NCBI GenBank assembly: GCA_954871525.1
Contig: OX940868.1
Location: 26,593,056-26,657,055 of the forward strand
Reading direction: 5' to 3'
Source of the DNA: Parietaria judaica
Taxonomy: Eukaryota; Streptophyta; Magnoliopsida; Rosales; Urticaceae
DNA length: 64,000 nucleotides
Numbering within the stretch: position 1 is the stretch's first letter; every line of letters starts with the position of its first letter. The notes under the pieces are model-generated. The model ran no database searches. It was not told the DNA's origin and saw nothing but the letters and a program-made list of their open reading frames with translations. Position numbers and translations under genes: made by a program. Positions 11,379 through 22,853 of this stretch are shown piece by piece.

Positions 11379-12575
11379 TCACACAAACACATTATTCTTA
11401 GTAATAGTGTAAAGATCTGCCCCTATAACCTGAGTAAATCCCGCCTTGTTGAGAAGGTAGCCCGAAACCAGATTCTTCCTCATCTCCGGAGTGTGCAGCA
11501 CGTCTTTGAGGATGACCGTTTTTCCGGAGGTAAACTTCAGCTCGACCTCGCCGGTGCCAGCAACAATAGTGGAGTGGGAGTCTCCCAACAACACTTTCCT
11601 ATCCTTCGCCTCCGAGTATGACTTGAAAAAGTCACGCTCGAAACACACGTGGCGGGTAGCCCCGGTGTCCATCCACCAACCCTCAGATCCACCTGCGAGG
11701 TTAACCTCGGAAATCATGGCAACCAATTGTTCTTCAGTCAAGTTCGCCTGTGGAGCAGGACGACGCTTGTTCCTACAATTCCGAGCCATATGCCCGGGCT
11801 TGTTACAATTGAAGCAAACAAACTGGACCGAATCACCTGAGGGCGGTTTCTGAGGCGGAGCACTCTTCGCTTGGTTGTTGCTTGGCGCGCGGTTCCGATT
11901 CTTCATAGGCTTGCCTTTCGGCTTCAGAACCGCCGAGGACTTGTTGGAGACAGCATTAATCTCCTCTTTCTGGTCTTGCTTCCGGGCTTCCTCCTCGATC
12001 CGAAGGCGGGTGATCAGGCTCTCCAGAGAAAACTCCTTGGTTTTGTGCCTTAGAGTATTCTTAAAATCTTTCCAAGAAGGAGGCAGCTTGTCAATAATAA
12101 CAGCAACTTGGAACTGATCGTCAAGGACCATACCTTCAGTGATGATTTCGTGGGCGATTTTCTGAAGCTCGTGAGATTGGGCCTCCACGGACTTCTCGTC
12201 GGACATCTGGAATTTGAGGTAGCGGGAGACAGCGTACTTCTTCGTGCCAGCCTCCTCCGTGTCGTACTTCTTTTGGAGCGCGTCCCAAATCTCCTTTGCG
12301 GACTTGTTGTTGATGTAGTAGTCGTACAGATCGTCGGAGAGGCCGTTGAGGATGTAGTTTTTGCAGAGAAAGTCTGCCTCCTCCCATTCGGTGACCTCCT
12401 TGGTCTGCACGTCAGTGGGCTCTTCGGGAAGGATGGGCTTCTCCGTGGTGGCGGCATGGGCAACCTTCTTGACCGTCAGGAAGAACAGCATCTTCTGGCT
12501 CCAGCGCTTGAAGTGGGCACCTTCGAACTTGAAGGGACGGTTGAGGTCGGCAGCAGCAACGTCGGGGTGGGCCAT
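11379..12575 (-). CDS. Copia gag-protease, ends at a premature TGA
   Basis: 398 codons starting at the ATG of MAHPDVAAADLNRPFKFEGA, typical of plant copia gag (UBN2-type). Then come a basic linker, a CCHC zinc knuckle (CFNCNKPGHMARNC) and the aspartic protease with its catalytic Asp-Thr-Gly (WWMDTGATRHVC). The frame also stays open upstream into the LTR (to about 12659), but that part has no ATG. The reading frame ends with TGA at 11379-11381 right after the protease, and the same frame continues into integrase. Copia elements usually have one continuous polyprotein, so the stop is probably an inactivating mutation. Confidence 0.9.
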   Translation of the reverse strand: MAHPDVAAADLNRPFKFEGAHFKRWSQKMLFFLTVKKVAHAATTEKPILPEEPTDVQTKEVTEWEEADFLCKNYILNGLSDDLYDYYINNKSAKEIWDALQKKYDTEEAGTKKYAVSRYLKFQMSDEKSVEAQSHELQKIAHEIITEGMVLDDQFQVAVIIDKLPPSWKDFKNTLRHKTKEFSLESLITRLRIEEEARKQDQKEEINAVSNKSSAVLKPKGKPMKNRNRAPSNNQAKSAPPQKPPSGDSVQFVCFNCNKPGHMARNCRNKRRPAPQANLTEEQLVAMISEVNLAGGSEGWWMDTGATRHVCFERDFFKSYSEAKDRKVLLGDSHSTIVAGTGEVELKFTSGKTVILKDVLHTPEMRKNLVSGYLLNKAGFTQVIGADLYTITKNNVFV

Positions 12576-12598
12576 GGCGATAACAGACACCTTAAAAT

Positions 12599-13358
12599 TG
12601 TTGTCGCCTGTGGATACTTCGTCGCTGCGTACTTCGAAACTCGGGTACCTGCAAAACAAAGGTTAGCGTAAAACTCCGGGAAGGCTGAGTCGCGGACTAG
12701 GTCGCTCTCTTTAAGGTGTTTCGCGGCTCTGCCTCGGTGCTCGCAGTTCGTGATTGCCTCGTCACCCCCAGGATAAAACAGCCCAGATCTATTCTGTCGC
12801 GACCGACACCGTGCACTCGGTATCGATCGGAATCACTCAAACCCTCGGAATATTTTGCTCGGAATACTGTATATAGCTCTGCGATTTTATTTTTTTTTTA
12901 TTTGAAAAACGAGAACCAGAGCACTGTATTTATAGCTGAAGAAAAATGTTTTCGTTATGAAAATAACGTTCAGAAAAATAACGGGAAGAAAAATGAACGT
13001 GGAGAGAAAGTGGGGTTCGTGGACTGACTAAACCAAACGCGTAGGACTGAATCTTTTCCACGTCAGAAAATAATTTTCGCAAAATTAATTTCGGCAAAAG
13101 TAATTAAAGTTTTAATTTCGGCAAAAATACCAATTGCGGCGGCGCGCGCGCGCGTGTGTGGTAGTTCGGTGATGCATTTGGGTGAGTCCTCCCTCATCCA
13201 CAAAATCCTATGACCCTAAGGGCCCAAGCCCTTAGCTCAATCCATTGGTTTATAAACCATTCCAAATTTATGTCTCTAACCCATATGGGACTCTTTGAGA
13301 AAGATAGGTATACAATGCAAATCATAAAATTTCATTACTTGTATTACAAGTTCCAACA
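12599..13358 (-). repeat. 5' LTR of the copia element (760 bp)
   Basis: The upstream LTR. The minus strand starts TGTTGGAACTTG and ends GGCGACAACA. Compared with the 3' LTR it lacks about 123 GC-rich bases at a point near 13135. CTATAAATACAG at about 12925-12936 is a good TATA candidate for the element's own promoter. Next to the gag side it contains TTTGTTTTGCAG, which looks like a splice acceptor but has no proven role. Confidence 0.93.
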
Positions 13359-13363
13359 GTAAT
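13359..13363. repeat. Target site duplication (right) of the copia element
   Basis: GTAAT, identical to 7279-7283. Confidence 0.9.
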
Positions 13364-14914
13364 CATGACCAAGAACTATATGATGTTGTATTAATGGTCC
13401 TACTATCTCTCTCTTCTTCTTTCTCTTTATTACAGAAGAAGAAGAATGTTAATTGTCTGTGTTAAAAGTTACTTTTTTATTTGTTGCTTTTTTATTTGTT
13501 GCGTTGCAGTTTGTTTTATTTTATTTTAATTGAATTGTGCTGTAATTTATATTATTTTAATTGTGTTGTGTTTTTTTTTTTTTTGGAATTGTAATTTTTA
13601 TTTAATAAAGTTATATTTTATTTTATTTCATGTATATTTATAATTAATTTAGAGTAATACTTTACTAATTATTATAATTCCTCTAAGTGATCTAATTGAA
13701 AATAAAAATAATAAATATAGGATTACATATAAAATAAGAGATGAGTGGAAAATAGAATCATCGGTTGAAGATGGCTTGCTTAATGTTACCGAAATATCAT
13801 GTTGTGCGCTCTCTCGATTTCTTATGTGTCTTGTGTTTCCGGACATAGTTGATTATTGTCATTGTTTATCTTCAAATCACCATAAATATTTAATTATATA
13901 TACATCCCCACCTACTTGTTTTGATTTATTTAATGGGGCCTTCATTATATCACAGCTACGATCAGAGTACATATAAGTCAACACAAGCCCTTCCCACCTA
14001 AATACTGATCCAGTACGATACATCATAATAGATTCTCTCACAAAAATTATTCCGGAAATTATGTATCAAAGAATTCATGTCTTTTTAAATTTAAGCAAAA
14101 GAGCTTGATAAGATTTTCTTTGCAATTATGAACTTATTGAAGGAATAATAATGTCCTTGGTTTTGATATTCCATGCCCTACGTTACATTGGGACGCATAA
14201 ATATACAGTGGTAATTTAGTACATAGGCGGAACTAAGATTTATATTTTTAGAGGATTAGTTTAAATTTTTACTATAAATAAATTTATAATTTTCAAACAA
14301 TACGAAAAGGGATCAATTATGAAAAATTATAAATTAATTCAAACCCCCAAAGAAAAGAAAAAAATTGATCCCTTTCTGAACTAATTCTTCACACGCTCCC
14401 AAGAAATAGTACGGCAATGATTTGTTCTTTGGTGTGAAGAATTTAGAAAATTATGAACTTAAAGAAAGTTTTGATGACAATACACTTTTTAGTCTTGTTA
14501 TGATCAAATGCGTAGATATTTTGTTATGATTTGTGTTTACCGTTTGCCGTGATGGTTTCGGGCTACTTTCGGCTAAGATTATCGGCTTTTGCGATAAGCT
14601 TCAATGGCACCGGAAAAGAATAGTAGAGGTTTGAAGACGAGCCTCTACTGCCTGATCAGTAGAAAACGCCTCTTTAAGCAAGGTGACACATTCTCGCCGC
14701 GGCAACCATAACTGTCGTCCAAGTTTAGACCAGTGGGTTTACACCACGATTCGGAACGGTACTCTTTAACTTCAGAGTTCTGAACGGTACTCTTTATACT
14801 CGTGAGCAAAGAATAGCCTCATCATTTCACCAAAATTTGAATCTAGTTATTTCATTATTTTTATACACAAAGATTCAGTGTTTGATTGGAACCCGTCAAA
14901 CACGGTTTCTGCTC
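13364..14914. other. Intergenic DNA downstream of the PAP phosphatase
   Basis: AT-rich, with T-rich low-complexity sequence at 13430-13640. A 15-base motif GAACGGTACTCTTTA occurs twice at about 14754-14795. No gene or defined transposon was recognised. The 3' UTR of the PAP phosphatase gene should lie near 14850-14914. Confidence 0.4.
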
Positions 14915-17603
14915 TCAGAGACTAGATGAGTCCCAGCTGGCATCGACCGCTTTGATGATCTTATCATGTAGGGCGGATCCCGAGCTGGCAATGATGCCGC
15001 GGTCAAGGCCTTCGAGAAAAATGCCCTTTGAGAAGTCCAGCGGTCGACCGCCGGCATCGGTCACCATGCCTCCGGCCTCTTGTATGATGACAACTCCGGC
15101 CGCGTGGTCCCATATCTTCTCCTTATAGCCAGCCCGCGCAAACTTCATGAAGATCTCTGCATCGCCACGAGCAATGGCTGCATATTTCACCATGCTATAC
15201 ACTCGCAGCGGTTGCTTCCTGCAATCAAAATACAACATTTGCTGTAAATTAGGTTGTTACTTATAATGATGATGCGTAATTACTAATATTATTAGATTGC
15301 TTCATTTAAATATTACCTATGATAATTTAGCCTTAAAAACTATGTTCGAAAAACAACGATGATGTTGTGAAACTTATTGCATATTACGACTCTTCATTAA
15401 AAAGGCTAAACGCTACGAGAACTAATAAGTTAACAAGACTAGAATACGATTCATGACTTAACAAGACTATAGTAAGATTCATAGGCTAAAAGTAAGCGAA
15501 TTAATCAGTTGACAAGACTAAAGTTACCGTCAAAGAAAGAGCAAGATGGTTTTTAAGTCTTGTGACTTGTGAGTTTAGTCTCTTTATGGCTTTTCTTTAT
15601 TCAGGTAATTAAGGGTTTTTCGGTCAATTATGTCATGAAGGGTATTTTAGTCATTTCCTTACTTGGGTCTTAGCTCTTAGGGGTTTCGGTCACCTCCGGC
15701 AGGCACTCGTCATTGTGACTCGGGGGGTTTTGTGGTTAGTTTTGTCTTGTCTTGCTTAACATCGCTTGGAAGTGTTTGACCTTACTCTTGAAGGAAAAGT
15801 TCGGAATTTTTATTGTTTCATTGCATCGTAATAATAACAGAAGATATTCATCACATTGGGGAATTCCGGCTGGGCGAATTTTTTTGTGTTGGTATACATG
15901 TTTGGATCCTACGAAATTCATAGGATATAAGGTACACAAACTGATCACTTGACAAGACAAGGATATGGTTCATAGGCAAAAAATTATCAAGACTATAACG
16001 TGTTTCATATGCTTCTGTAACTGTATGCCAAAAATGAGACGCCAACATTTATCGTGATGAGAACGCTAACTTCTTGCCTATATAATTCTTTCTCGTTTTA
16101 TTTTTCTGAACTCATACGCTAACAGACTAGAACACAATTCATACGAAGAGGTCTAACTCAATAGCAAAGCAAAGAAGATCAGTAAGGTAAAGGTTAGCTA
16201 CCTTAGCCCCACACTGTGAGCCAATCCGGCCGTGTACGAATGGCTGGAATTTGCCTTCTCGACTGGTTCACAAAACGTCGCCATCGACGGATCATCAATT
16301 GACGAAACACGAACCGGCCTCGCCGAGTTTGGCCACGCAAATGTACCATCCTCACCCTCATGAAACAAGGGTTGCATCCAAGCCTCACCGCTACCTTTCT
16401 TTGCATAGATCACACAACCTTTGTCCCACGATTCCGACGTAGAAGGGCTCAATTTAGACACGATTCTGTGGTATCGGTGATGATAACTGAGCCACTCCTT
16501 TCTCATCGGGTAATTAGGGCATCCCAGAACTCCGAGTACAACTTCTCCATCTTCAATGAGAGCCAGAGCTATAGCATATTGGTCACCTCGAACAAACCCC
16601 AATGTTCCATCAACGGGGTCGAGTGCCCAGAATCTCCCTCTCGGGCCTCCATTGGAGTTGCAGCGGCTAATCGCTTCAAGAACCTCGGTTCTTCCAAGGG
16701 GGTGTTCCGGTCCTTTGAGTCCAAAACGAGGAGCATCAGCTAAAGAGTTGTTCACTGTTTCCACAACGGCCTCTAAAATCCCAGATGTGCTAGGCTTCGA
16801 GAGGGTTTGCACGTCTTCTTCAGCAACGATAAATACGTTTTGGCTTCCAAGAGCTTCGGACAGAACCCAGCTAACAGTAGCTTGAACACTCCAGTCTGTT
16901 CACATTGTCAAATAAAGAGAACGATGAATACACTTCTCGGCTTCACCAGTTCGTGCCAAATTCGAACAAATAATCGACCAAAAACGAAACTATACATCCT
17001 CTTAAATTATTTAATCATGTTCTACATACAGAAAATCCTCCAGGAAGATGGGAGAGAGAGAGAGACGCTGACTAAGAGCATTTCACATCACATCTTGAAT
17101 TGGTCATAATGTTCTACAAACAATAATAAACAATACATAAACACAATTTAATAATTCAAATGACATAATAAAATAACCATTTCGAATTCAGAAATCGGGT
17201 TCTTCAAAGGAAGCAAAACAATATACAATACAATCAAGGCTTCATAGACGAGCATTCACTGACCTGCAACAGTGACAGGAGAATCGTCGTCCTTGGAGTG
17301 AAACCCATTTCCGGTCTTGGAAATCAAGCCTTCTTGGACTCTCTGGCAGAGCGAGCACGCCATCTGCACAGCTCTCACACCCACCTCCAGCTCCTTCTCG
17401 AACGAGCAGGACTCCTCCATTGTCAGCGACGCAAACCTGCGCTTCGAGTCAGACGAGACGCAGCGGATTCGCCGAGAGAATCTCTTGGAGCTTTTGCCGA
17501 ACAAGGACAAGAACGCTCTCGCCTCTTCTTTGTGATGATCCCTTCGGAGCAGAGCCAACCTGAGGGGGACTTGTGTGGCCACGCTTGAGCAATTCAAAGG
17601 CAT
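14915..17603 (-). CDS. 3'(2'),5'-bisphosphate nucleotidase (PAP phosphatase), organelle-type
   Basis: Three exons: 17264-17603, 16202-16895, 14915-15218; 445 residues, all GT-AG. It belongs to the inositol monophosphatase/HAL2-SAL1 superfamily, which removes the 3' phosphate of 3'-phosphoadenosine 5'-phosphate (PAP) or PAPS using Mg2+. The metal-site residues are present: Glu-Glu-Asp at 139-141, DPVDGT at 206-211, and WDHAAG from 381. The first ATG (17601-17603) gives about 65 residues before the domain, rich in Arg and Ser and poor in acidic residues, like a mitochondrial or plastid transit peptide. The residues around the motifs and the Trp-x-Ser-Ser-Ser-Leu-type end recall, from memory, the Arabidopsis At4g05090 'putative PAP-specific phosphatase, mitochondrial' rather than SAL1. 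The frame is open upstream of the chosen ATG but has no earlier ATG. Substrate is inferred from family only. Confidence 0.9.
15219..16201 (-). other. Large intron 2 of the PAP phosphatase gene
   Basis: 983 bases, far longer than the 368-base first intron. It holds a loosely repeated motif (ACAAGACTA... and TTCATAGGC..., around 15430-15530 and again 15950-16010). It also holds a segment near 15620-15740 (GGGTATTTTAGTCATTTCC, then GC-richer sequence) that looks like part of an LTR or other inserted repeat. I could not find element ends. Confidence 0.35.
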
Positions 17604-17760
17604 ATCATCAAAAACGCGAATCGGAGAGCGAGCTTCCCTTCGAATTCGATTACTGAGATGGGGATTTCGAGAGAGGATTGATCGAGAATCAATGCGGAGA
17701 TTGTTGAATGACAAGGGTTTCAGGCGATTGATAATTGATGAAGAGATTGGACAGAAATAG

Positions 17761-19188
17761 ATCTCATCATTAGCTTTACCAAATTATTAAAGGAATAATT
17801 GCGTTAATAAAGCAACATATTATTAAATTTTCGATTCTACTTTTGTTTTGATTGATTTTATAGACAAATGTTATAAGAAATATCGGACATATTTTGTTCC
17901 TATGTTGGTCCCTTACAGTTATGATCACACTTCTTATTTTGTATTTTTATTCATTTTTAACTTTTTTAGTTTTTAATTTTTCTTTAACAAGATATATGAG
18001 ATGCTAAAACATGAAATTTAAATTTAATGAAACTTTAAAACACCGGTTTTATTAAAAATTCCGTCCACATTTTTGTAATTTATGTTAATATAGCACATAT
18101 TATTTTTTGTTTATGTGTTTATGTAGCTGTTTGTTTAACGATATTGTTCTTATAAAGCCTTCAATTTTTTATATTTTTATCTCTATTTGATATTTTATAA
18201 AAATATATTCGATAGAAGTACGGCTTATGTATAAAAAAGAGTTACATGAGAAAAATACATGCTAAATCTAAAGTGTTTAACACGAGAAATATTAACCATG
18301 CAAATTTGGCCTAGTGGTAACTCCACTACATTTCTATTTAAGAGGTCACGGGTTCAAACCCTCGGAGACTCAAATGAGTGCTCCACTTGTGTATTTGTAA
18401 ACTTGGTCAATAAGTCTCATTTACATATTTGTAAACTTGGTCAATAGTGCCCCTGTTCTCACATAGAAAATAACTAGTAATGCGACGGTGCATTGTAATT
18501 TTACATCGACGCTAGTACCCCTGATGTAGAGCGGGATATGAAAAACACGAAGAACACGTCTTTGCGAGATAAAACTCGACTTCACAAGCAAAAGCTTATT
18601 TTCATTTCATAATCAACTCCCTTACATGATTTTCAAATACAACATATATAGGATATAAGAAGCTAGATAGCCTAATCTTCTTATTATAAAACCAACCGAG
18701 CAAATCAATAGTAATAGATAAGAATAAAAGCAAATAATACATAATAAACTATAATAAATAATAAATAGCATATAAAAGGAACTAAATAACTCATGGATGA
18801 ATCTCCATGATTAGTGTCAACGATTCTCCATCATACCCAAAATCAAATCATAAAAAATTATAGTTAGCAATACCTTATTCATATTAAGTCTTGTTACTTG
18901 TGTATTCTTTCTTAGTTTGACAGTTCTATTATCATGTTTGTTAAATCTTAAATTCGTTTTATATCCTCCACTGAAATTTAGCGCTCGTATTATATCCGTT
19001 TTGATGCTTTGGTTTCACTTTTGTTTACATTTCTTTGAACAACATAATCTTTCATTTATTTAACAATTTAGTAGATTTACAATATTAAAAGAAAAGAACA
19101 CAATGGGCCCAAGCCTCAGAACCCCTTGGAGCCGAATACAAACCGATAAAAAACATAAATCAAATAATAATGTTTGTGGGACATAGTG
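17761..19188. other. Intergenic DNA between PAP phosphatase and YGL/LRDR gene
   Basis: AT-rich. It contains a tRNA-like SINE candidate at about 18300-18445 (separate entry). At about 18474-18500 an ACTAG next to a GC-rich short inverted motif vaguely resembles a Helitron end. No gene seen. Confidence 0.4.
18300..18445 (+). repeat. tRNA-derived SINE-like sequence
   Basis: TGGCCTAGTGG (18307-18317) matches the pol III A box and GGTTCAAACCC (18351-18361) matches the B box, at tRNA spacing. The seven bases before the A box do not pair with those after the T arm, so this is not a functional tRNA. Downstream, a 20-base motif ATTTGTAAACTTGGTCAATA occurs twice (about 18391 and 18427). The 3' end is uncertain. 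Confidence 0.5.
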
Positions 19189-20402
19189 CTAAGCCGTTGA
19201 GCCCCAAGTTGCCCAATTGGCTTCGCTCCCGACACGTGGCATGGTGTGGACCCTCGACTGGGCATCAACCTTGAAGTTGGCCCCACACATGACTCCCTCA
19301 CTGTCGATTCTAGGCATTGGCTTCACCTTCTTCGTTGGATGCTCGAAGCTCGTCAACCCATGTTCACTATGGAACATACACCCTGCACCAATCAATTTTT
19401 TTTTATATAAGCCTCTCATTTTTGTATAAAACTGTGGTATTTATGCCACAATTATACGATATGTAACGGAAACAACAGATTTAACCGATTACATGAAAAT
19501 TACCAGACTACCCCCTATTAAAACCATTTATCACAAATGATAAGTTTACATTATTATTTGTATATAATAATAAAATCGGAAAACCCGGGACCGACGGTAA
19601 TACTCGGGTCCCGATTTAACGCCTATTTGGCAAGAGAATCCGACAACTTACCGTTGGGGAACGGCGCGAAAGACTTGGCGCAGCTGGATTTGATGAGCTC
19701 CAATTCCTGAGAGATCACCACTGACCCATCTGCTCCTATGCCCCAATACAGATTCACTCCTTCTTCACCACTCTGCCAATCAATTTCAACATTATTATAT
19801 ACATTTGAATTTGAATTTGGATTTGCAGTGATCATCGGAAGAAGCAAAGCAATGATCGATTCACTCACCAGCGATGCGAACACGGATCTGGCCTTGCTGT
19901 CGTAGATGACGAATCCGAAGGCTCCTTCGAGTTCCTTGAGCACCTGATGCGCCGGATACGGAGACCTGTCGCGGAGCGTCCTGTACGCCTCGATCACCAG
20001 CATAGCCTCGTTCGCGCCCTTCCGCAGCCCGTACTGCCTGATCATGCTGCTTATGTTGCTCAGCCTTCCCAGGAACACGCAGTATATCTCGTCCACGCCG
20101 CAGAAAAGCCTGCCATTGCAACGAAATCTCAGAGATCGGATCGGATAGGAGTCGGAAAAGTTAGATCTATAATGCAATTACGCAACTGCGTACCTCTGGT
20201 GAGCTGAGAGCGAAGTTTGCGGCGGGACGTAGGCGAGGGAAGCGGTGTTGCCGAAGCCGATGGAGAAGGCGCGGTCGGGGTGAGCGGACATGAAGTCGCG
20301 GAGGATCTCGTGAGCGAGCTTGGGGTTGTTGGCGGAGGCGGAGACGGGGCTGTTGAGCTCCGGTGGCGGCTGAGCCAATTCCTTGTTGAATATTGCCAAC
20401 AT
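19189..20402 (-). CDS. Aluminium-induced-like protein with YGL and LRDR motifs (DUF3700)
   Basis: Four exons: 20194-20402, 19869-20109, 19652-19772, 19189-19382; 254 residues, all GT-AG. It starts Met-Leu-Ala-Ile-Phe, as in the plant DUF3700/TSJT1 family, which has a class-II glutamine amidotransferase-like fold. The signature YGL is at 96-98 and LRDR at 115-118. The core GAFGFVIYD and the C-terminal FAPFPNGCMF...SFEHP and MPRIDSEG/MPRVGSE blocks are present, so the gene is full length. Members respond to aluminium, auxin, sugar starvation and darkness, but their reaction is not established; the N-terminal Cys nucleophile of true amidotransferases is absent (Met-Leu instead). The third and fourth exons are only found by splicing. 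The first exon is GC-rich relative to the rest. Confidence 0.93.
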
Positions 20403-20482
20403 TGTTGTTTGTTACACTTCTCGAAATGGCGATGAATTGAAGAGATGAAAAATGCAGTGTGAGAGATGGTGAGTTCGTTAAG

Positions 20483-20494
20483 CTACTTATAGAC
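20483..20494 (-). promoter_or_regulatory. TATA box of the YGL/LRDR gene
   Basis: Minus-strand TCTATAAGTAG lies about 80-90 bases upstream of the ATG, so a leader of about 55 bases is expected. Confidence 0.6.
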
Positions 20495-20512
20495 TTTGGG
20501 AGAGGAGAGTGT

Positions 20513-20522
20513 TGACGTGGCA
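20513..20522 (+). promoter_or_regulatory. bZIP-type TGACGTGGCA element
   Basis: TGACGTGGCA, a G-box/C-box hybrid that plant bZIP factors bind, lies about 20 bases upstream of the TATA box. A CACGTG core (ACACGTGT) lies at about 20776-20783 and ACACGTGG at about 21225-21232. Such clusters are common in stress- and sugar-regulated promoters; regulation is inferred. Confidence 0.5.
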
Positions 20523-22853
20523 ATGTTTATCCAAACCCGTTAATTAAGGATAAGAAAACGCGGGATTTTTATTTTATTAAAAGGAAATCCAAATTAATTA
20601 ATTAAAATAACACTTATTCTTTTCTCTAAAATATGAAGTGAAGAAAAATAATATATTTTTTTTTTTGCACACACAATATAGATTTATACTTGTTAAAAGA
20701 TGGTGGCTAAAATGTTTAAAATGGAACTTCTTTTAGTATTCAATTTATTTCGTCACATGGCAACCGTTAAATAACACGTGTAAAATTATGAGGAGCCGCT
20801 TGTAAAAGTCGGATAATTAATGTTTAACGTGTGGCGGTAGAAATTTGGAATCAACGGAAGTTCTATTTAAACAATTTAAATATTTTTATTATTATTTCTA
20901 AATTTAAAGATCATTTTATTTTTAATAATCTTAAGAGCATTTTTTTTTAATAATTTAAAGGTATTTATACGGTTATCTTGTGATAAATCAATATTAATGA
21001 GTGTGTTCAAGGCTTCCAGCCCAATCACGAGGCCATTTTGCGTGGTGTGATATGATTGGCTGGAATTGTTGACCGCTTGGTGTTAGGAGGGAAATAATTT
21101 TAATTTAATTTAATTTGTATTTAGAAAAGAGAAGGTATGATTGACTGTGATCTGAGTCAGCTCATTCATTTTCTGACTTTACTTTTCTCGTACGGTGGAT
21201 ATGGAATGGATAACCTGACAGTCACACGTGGATCAACCTCAGCACCAAAATAAAAATGTTTAATTAATTATAAAATGGAAAATACTGCTCAGTCTTTTTA
21301 TCTTATTTTCACCCTCTATTATTCGACATTAAAATGCGTAATAACTAACAAGAGATGGCTTCTTCACTTGGCGCTTTTTGTAAACGTAATATAAATATAT
21401 GCATTTATAGATCATCTAATTTTCAACTTTATTTTTATTATCAAATTGAATTTTGTTTCAGCTTTTATCTAGACATTTTGATTAATCAACTTTAAATAAT
21501 TAAATGAATAAAAAAACTGAGGTTTTTTTTTATCGATTGCTATTACTAGAGCTAATATGAAATGAACCCACGCGATAATTGGTCATATATCTTGTGTTTT
21601 TTTCATCGCCATTAGCATTAATTGCTTAAATGATACCGAACGATAACATAACAAGACACACGAAGAAATACATGAGAATCATGCTACGTGGCTCGACCCG
21701 TTAACAAAAAAAAAAAAAAAAACGGGAGGGAAGTAAGGGCAAGGACTAGCAGATGCCCTTTCTCAATCTATAAATTTTATTGATTCCGTTATTAAATATC
21801 AACACTTGTATGATTGTGTCATTTGCAATCTATTAGTATAACCGACCTACCTTCTCTAATGCAATAGTTTAAGGTTGCTTAGATATATTATATCTTATTT
21901 TATAACAATTTCTTCTAACTTAGATGCATGATTGATATTTTTCGCTAATTTTGTATTTATATTTCTGCATCCCCTTCTCCCATTAATTAGTTGTCAAAGT
22001 TTAGCTCCGCGTTGTCTTGCTTAGAGAGCATAATTTAACTAATTTTGAAAATAAAACTAGATAAAAAGGTTTTCAAACAATAATAATTAAAAAAAAGGTT
22101 AGTGCCCCTTCTGAGGTTGAGAGCTAGCTCCGTCGTCATGACCTCCAAAATGTGAGGCTGAGAGAAAAAGTGATAGGACAGTGGTAACTATTGTTAGGAA
22201 TTGTCAGAGCCGCGGTCGGAGAATTCTCATAATGGAGGAATACAAGACATGCAAGAATTTACGTGGTTCGGCCTGTTAAGGAAGCGCCTACCCAAGAGGG
22301 TTTCGCTAATAGATTACAAAAGCGAGTACATGAGCGAGGGAAGAGTTCCTCTGGTAGTTCCTTCGAGAGGGAAGGGGAGGCTCGTATTTGGCAAAAATAA
22401 CAAGTTCCGAAGAGAAACAAAAGGAGACTTTCGTGAATAATCATAATTAATTATTAATTAATCATATGAATTATCATGCGCCTACGTGGGCCCAATCCCA
22501 GTCTTAGGGTATAATCCTTTTCAATTGTCTTAATGTTATTTTGACTTTAACTAGTATGTTTTAATTTAAACAAAGAAAAATAAGATATCCTCTGGTTGAA
22601 GAAAAATACTTACTAGACAATCTCTTATTAACAATTATATTGATTATAAATTTGTTCTACAAACAGAAAAATAAAAAGAAAAGGTCAAACAAACTAAGCA
22701 CTTGCAAAGATGTTAAACAAATGAACACTTTATTGAACATTACACACCCTACTCTCCTCAAAAGATCTACACCACTGAGAAAGTCTCTTCTTTTTCTCTT
22801 AATAATTTGAAAATTCTCGAGTAAAAAAAAACGCAAGAACATCTCTACGGTTC
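20523..22853. other. Intergenic DNA, U2AF65 side
   Basis: AT-rich promoter-distal DNA. A GC-richer block at about 22195-22510 contains AAGAATTTACGTGGTTCGGC, a motif I know from plant LTRs, and a shorter similar string (TACGTGGCTCGACCCG) occurs near 21685-21700. No LTR ends or target duplication could be defined. The U2AF65 3' UTR should lie at about 22640-22853. Confidence 0.35.

Larger units (their letters stand above)
7284..13358 (-). mobile_element. Complete Ty1/copia LTR retrotransposon
   Basis: A 6.1-kb element in minus orientation. It has two LTRs (12599-13358 is the 5' LTR, 7284-8166 the 3' LTR) beginning TGTTG and ending CAACA, a purine tract before the 3' LTR, gag-protease and integrase-RT-RNase H coding regions in copia order, and flanking GTAAT duplications. 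The LTRs show about seven substitutions in roughly 758 aligned bases by hand (about 1%), so the insertion is recent. One in-frame TGA (11379-11381) separates gag-protease from the rest, and no canonical primer binding site follows the 5' LTR. The copy is therefore probably not autonomous. The copia lineage was not assigned. Confidence 0.95.

Noticed and set aside
12576..12659. Gag starting inside the LTR
   Set aside because: No ATG in that part; the first ATG (12575) gives a typical gag start.
17604..17714. Upstream extension of the PAP phosphatase start
   Set aside because: The frame is open but has no ATG; the apparent start is a TTG codon.
18300..18372. tRNA gene
   Set aside because: A and B boxes fit, but the presumed acceptor strands do not pair, so I call it SINE-like.
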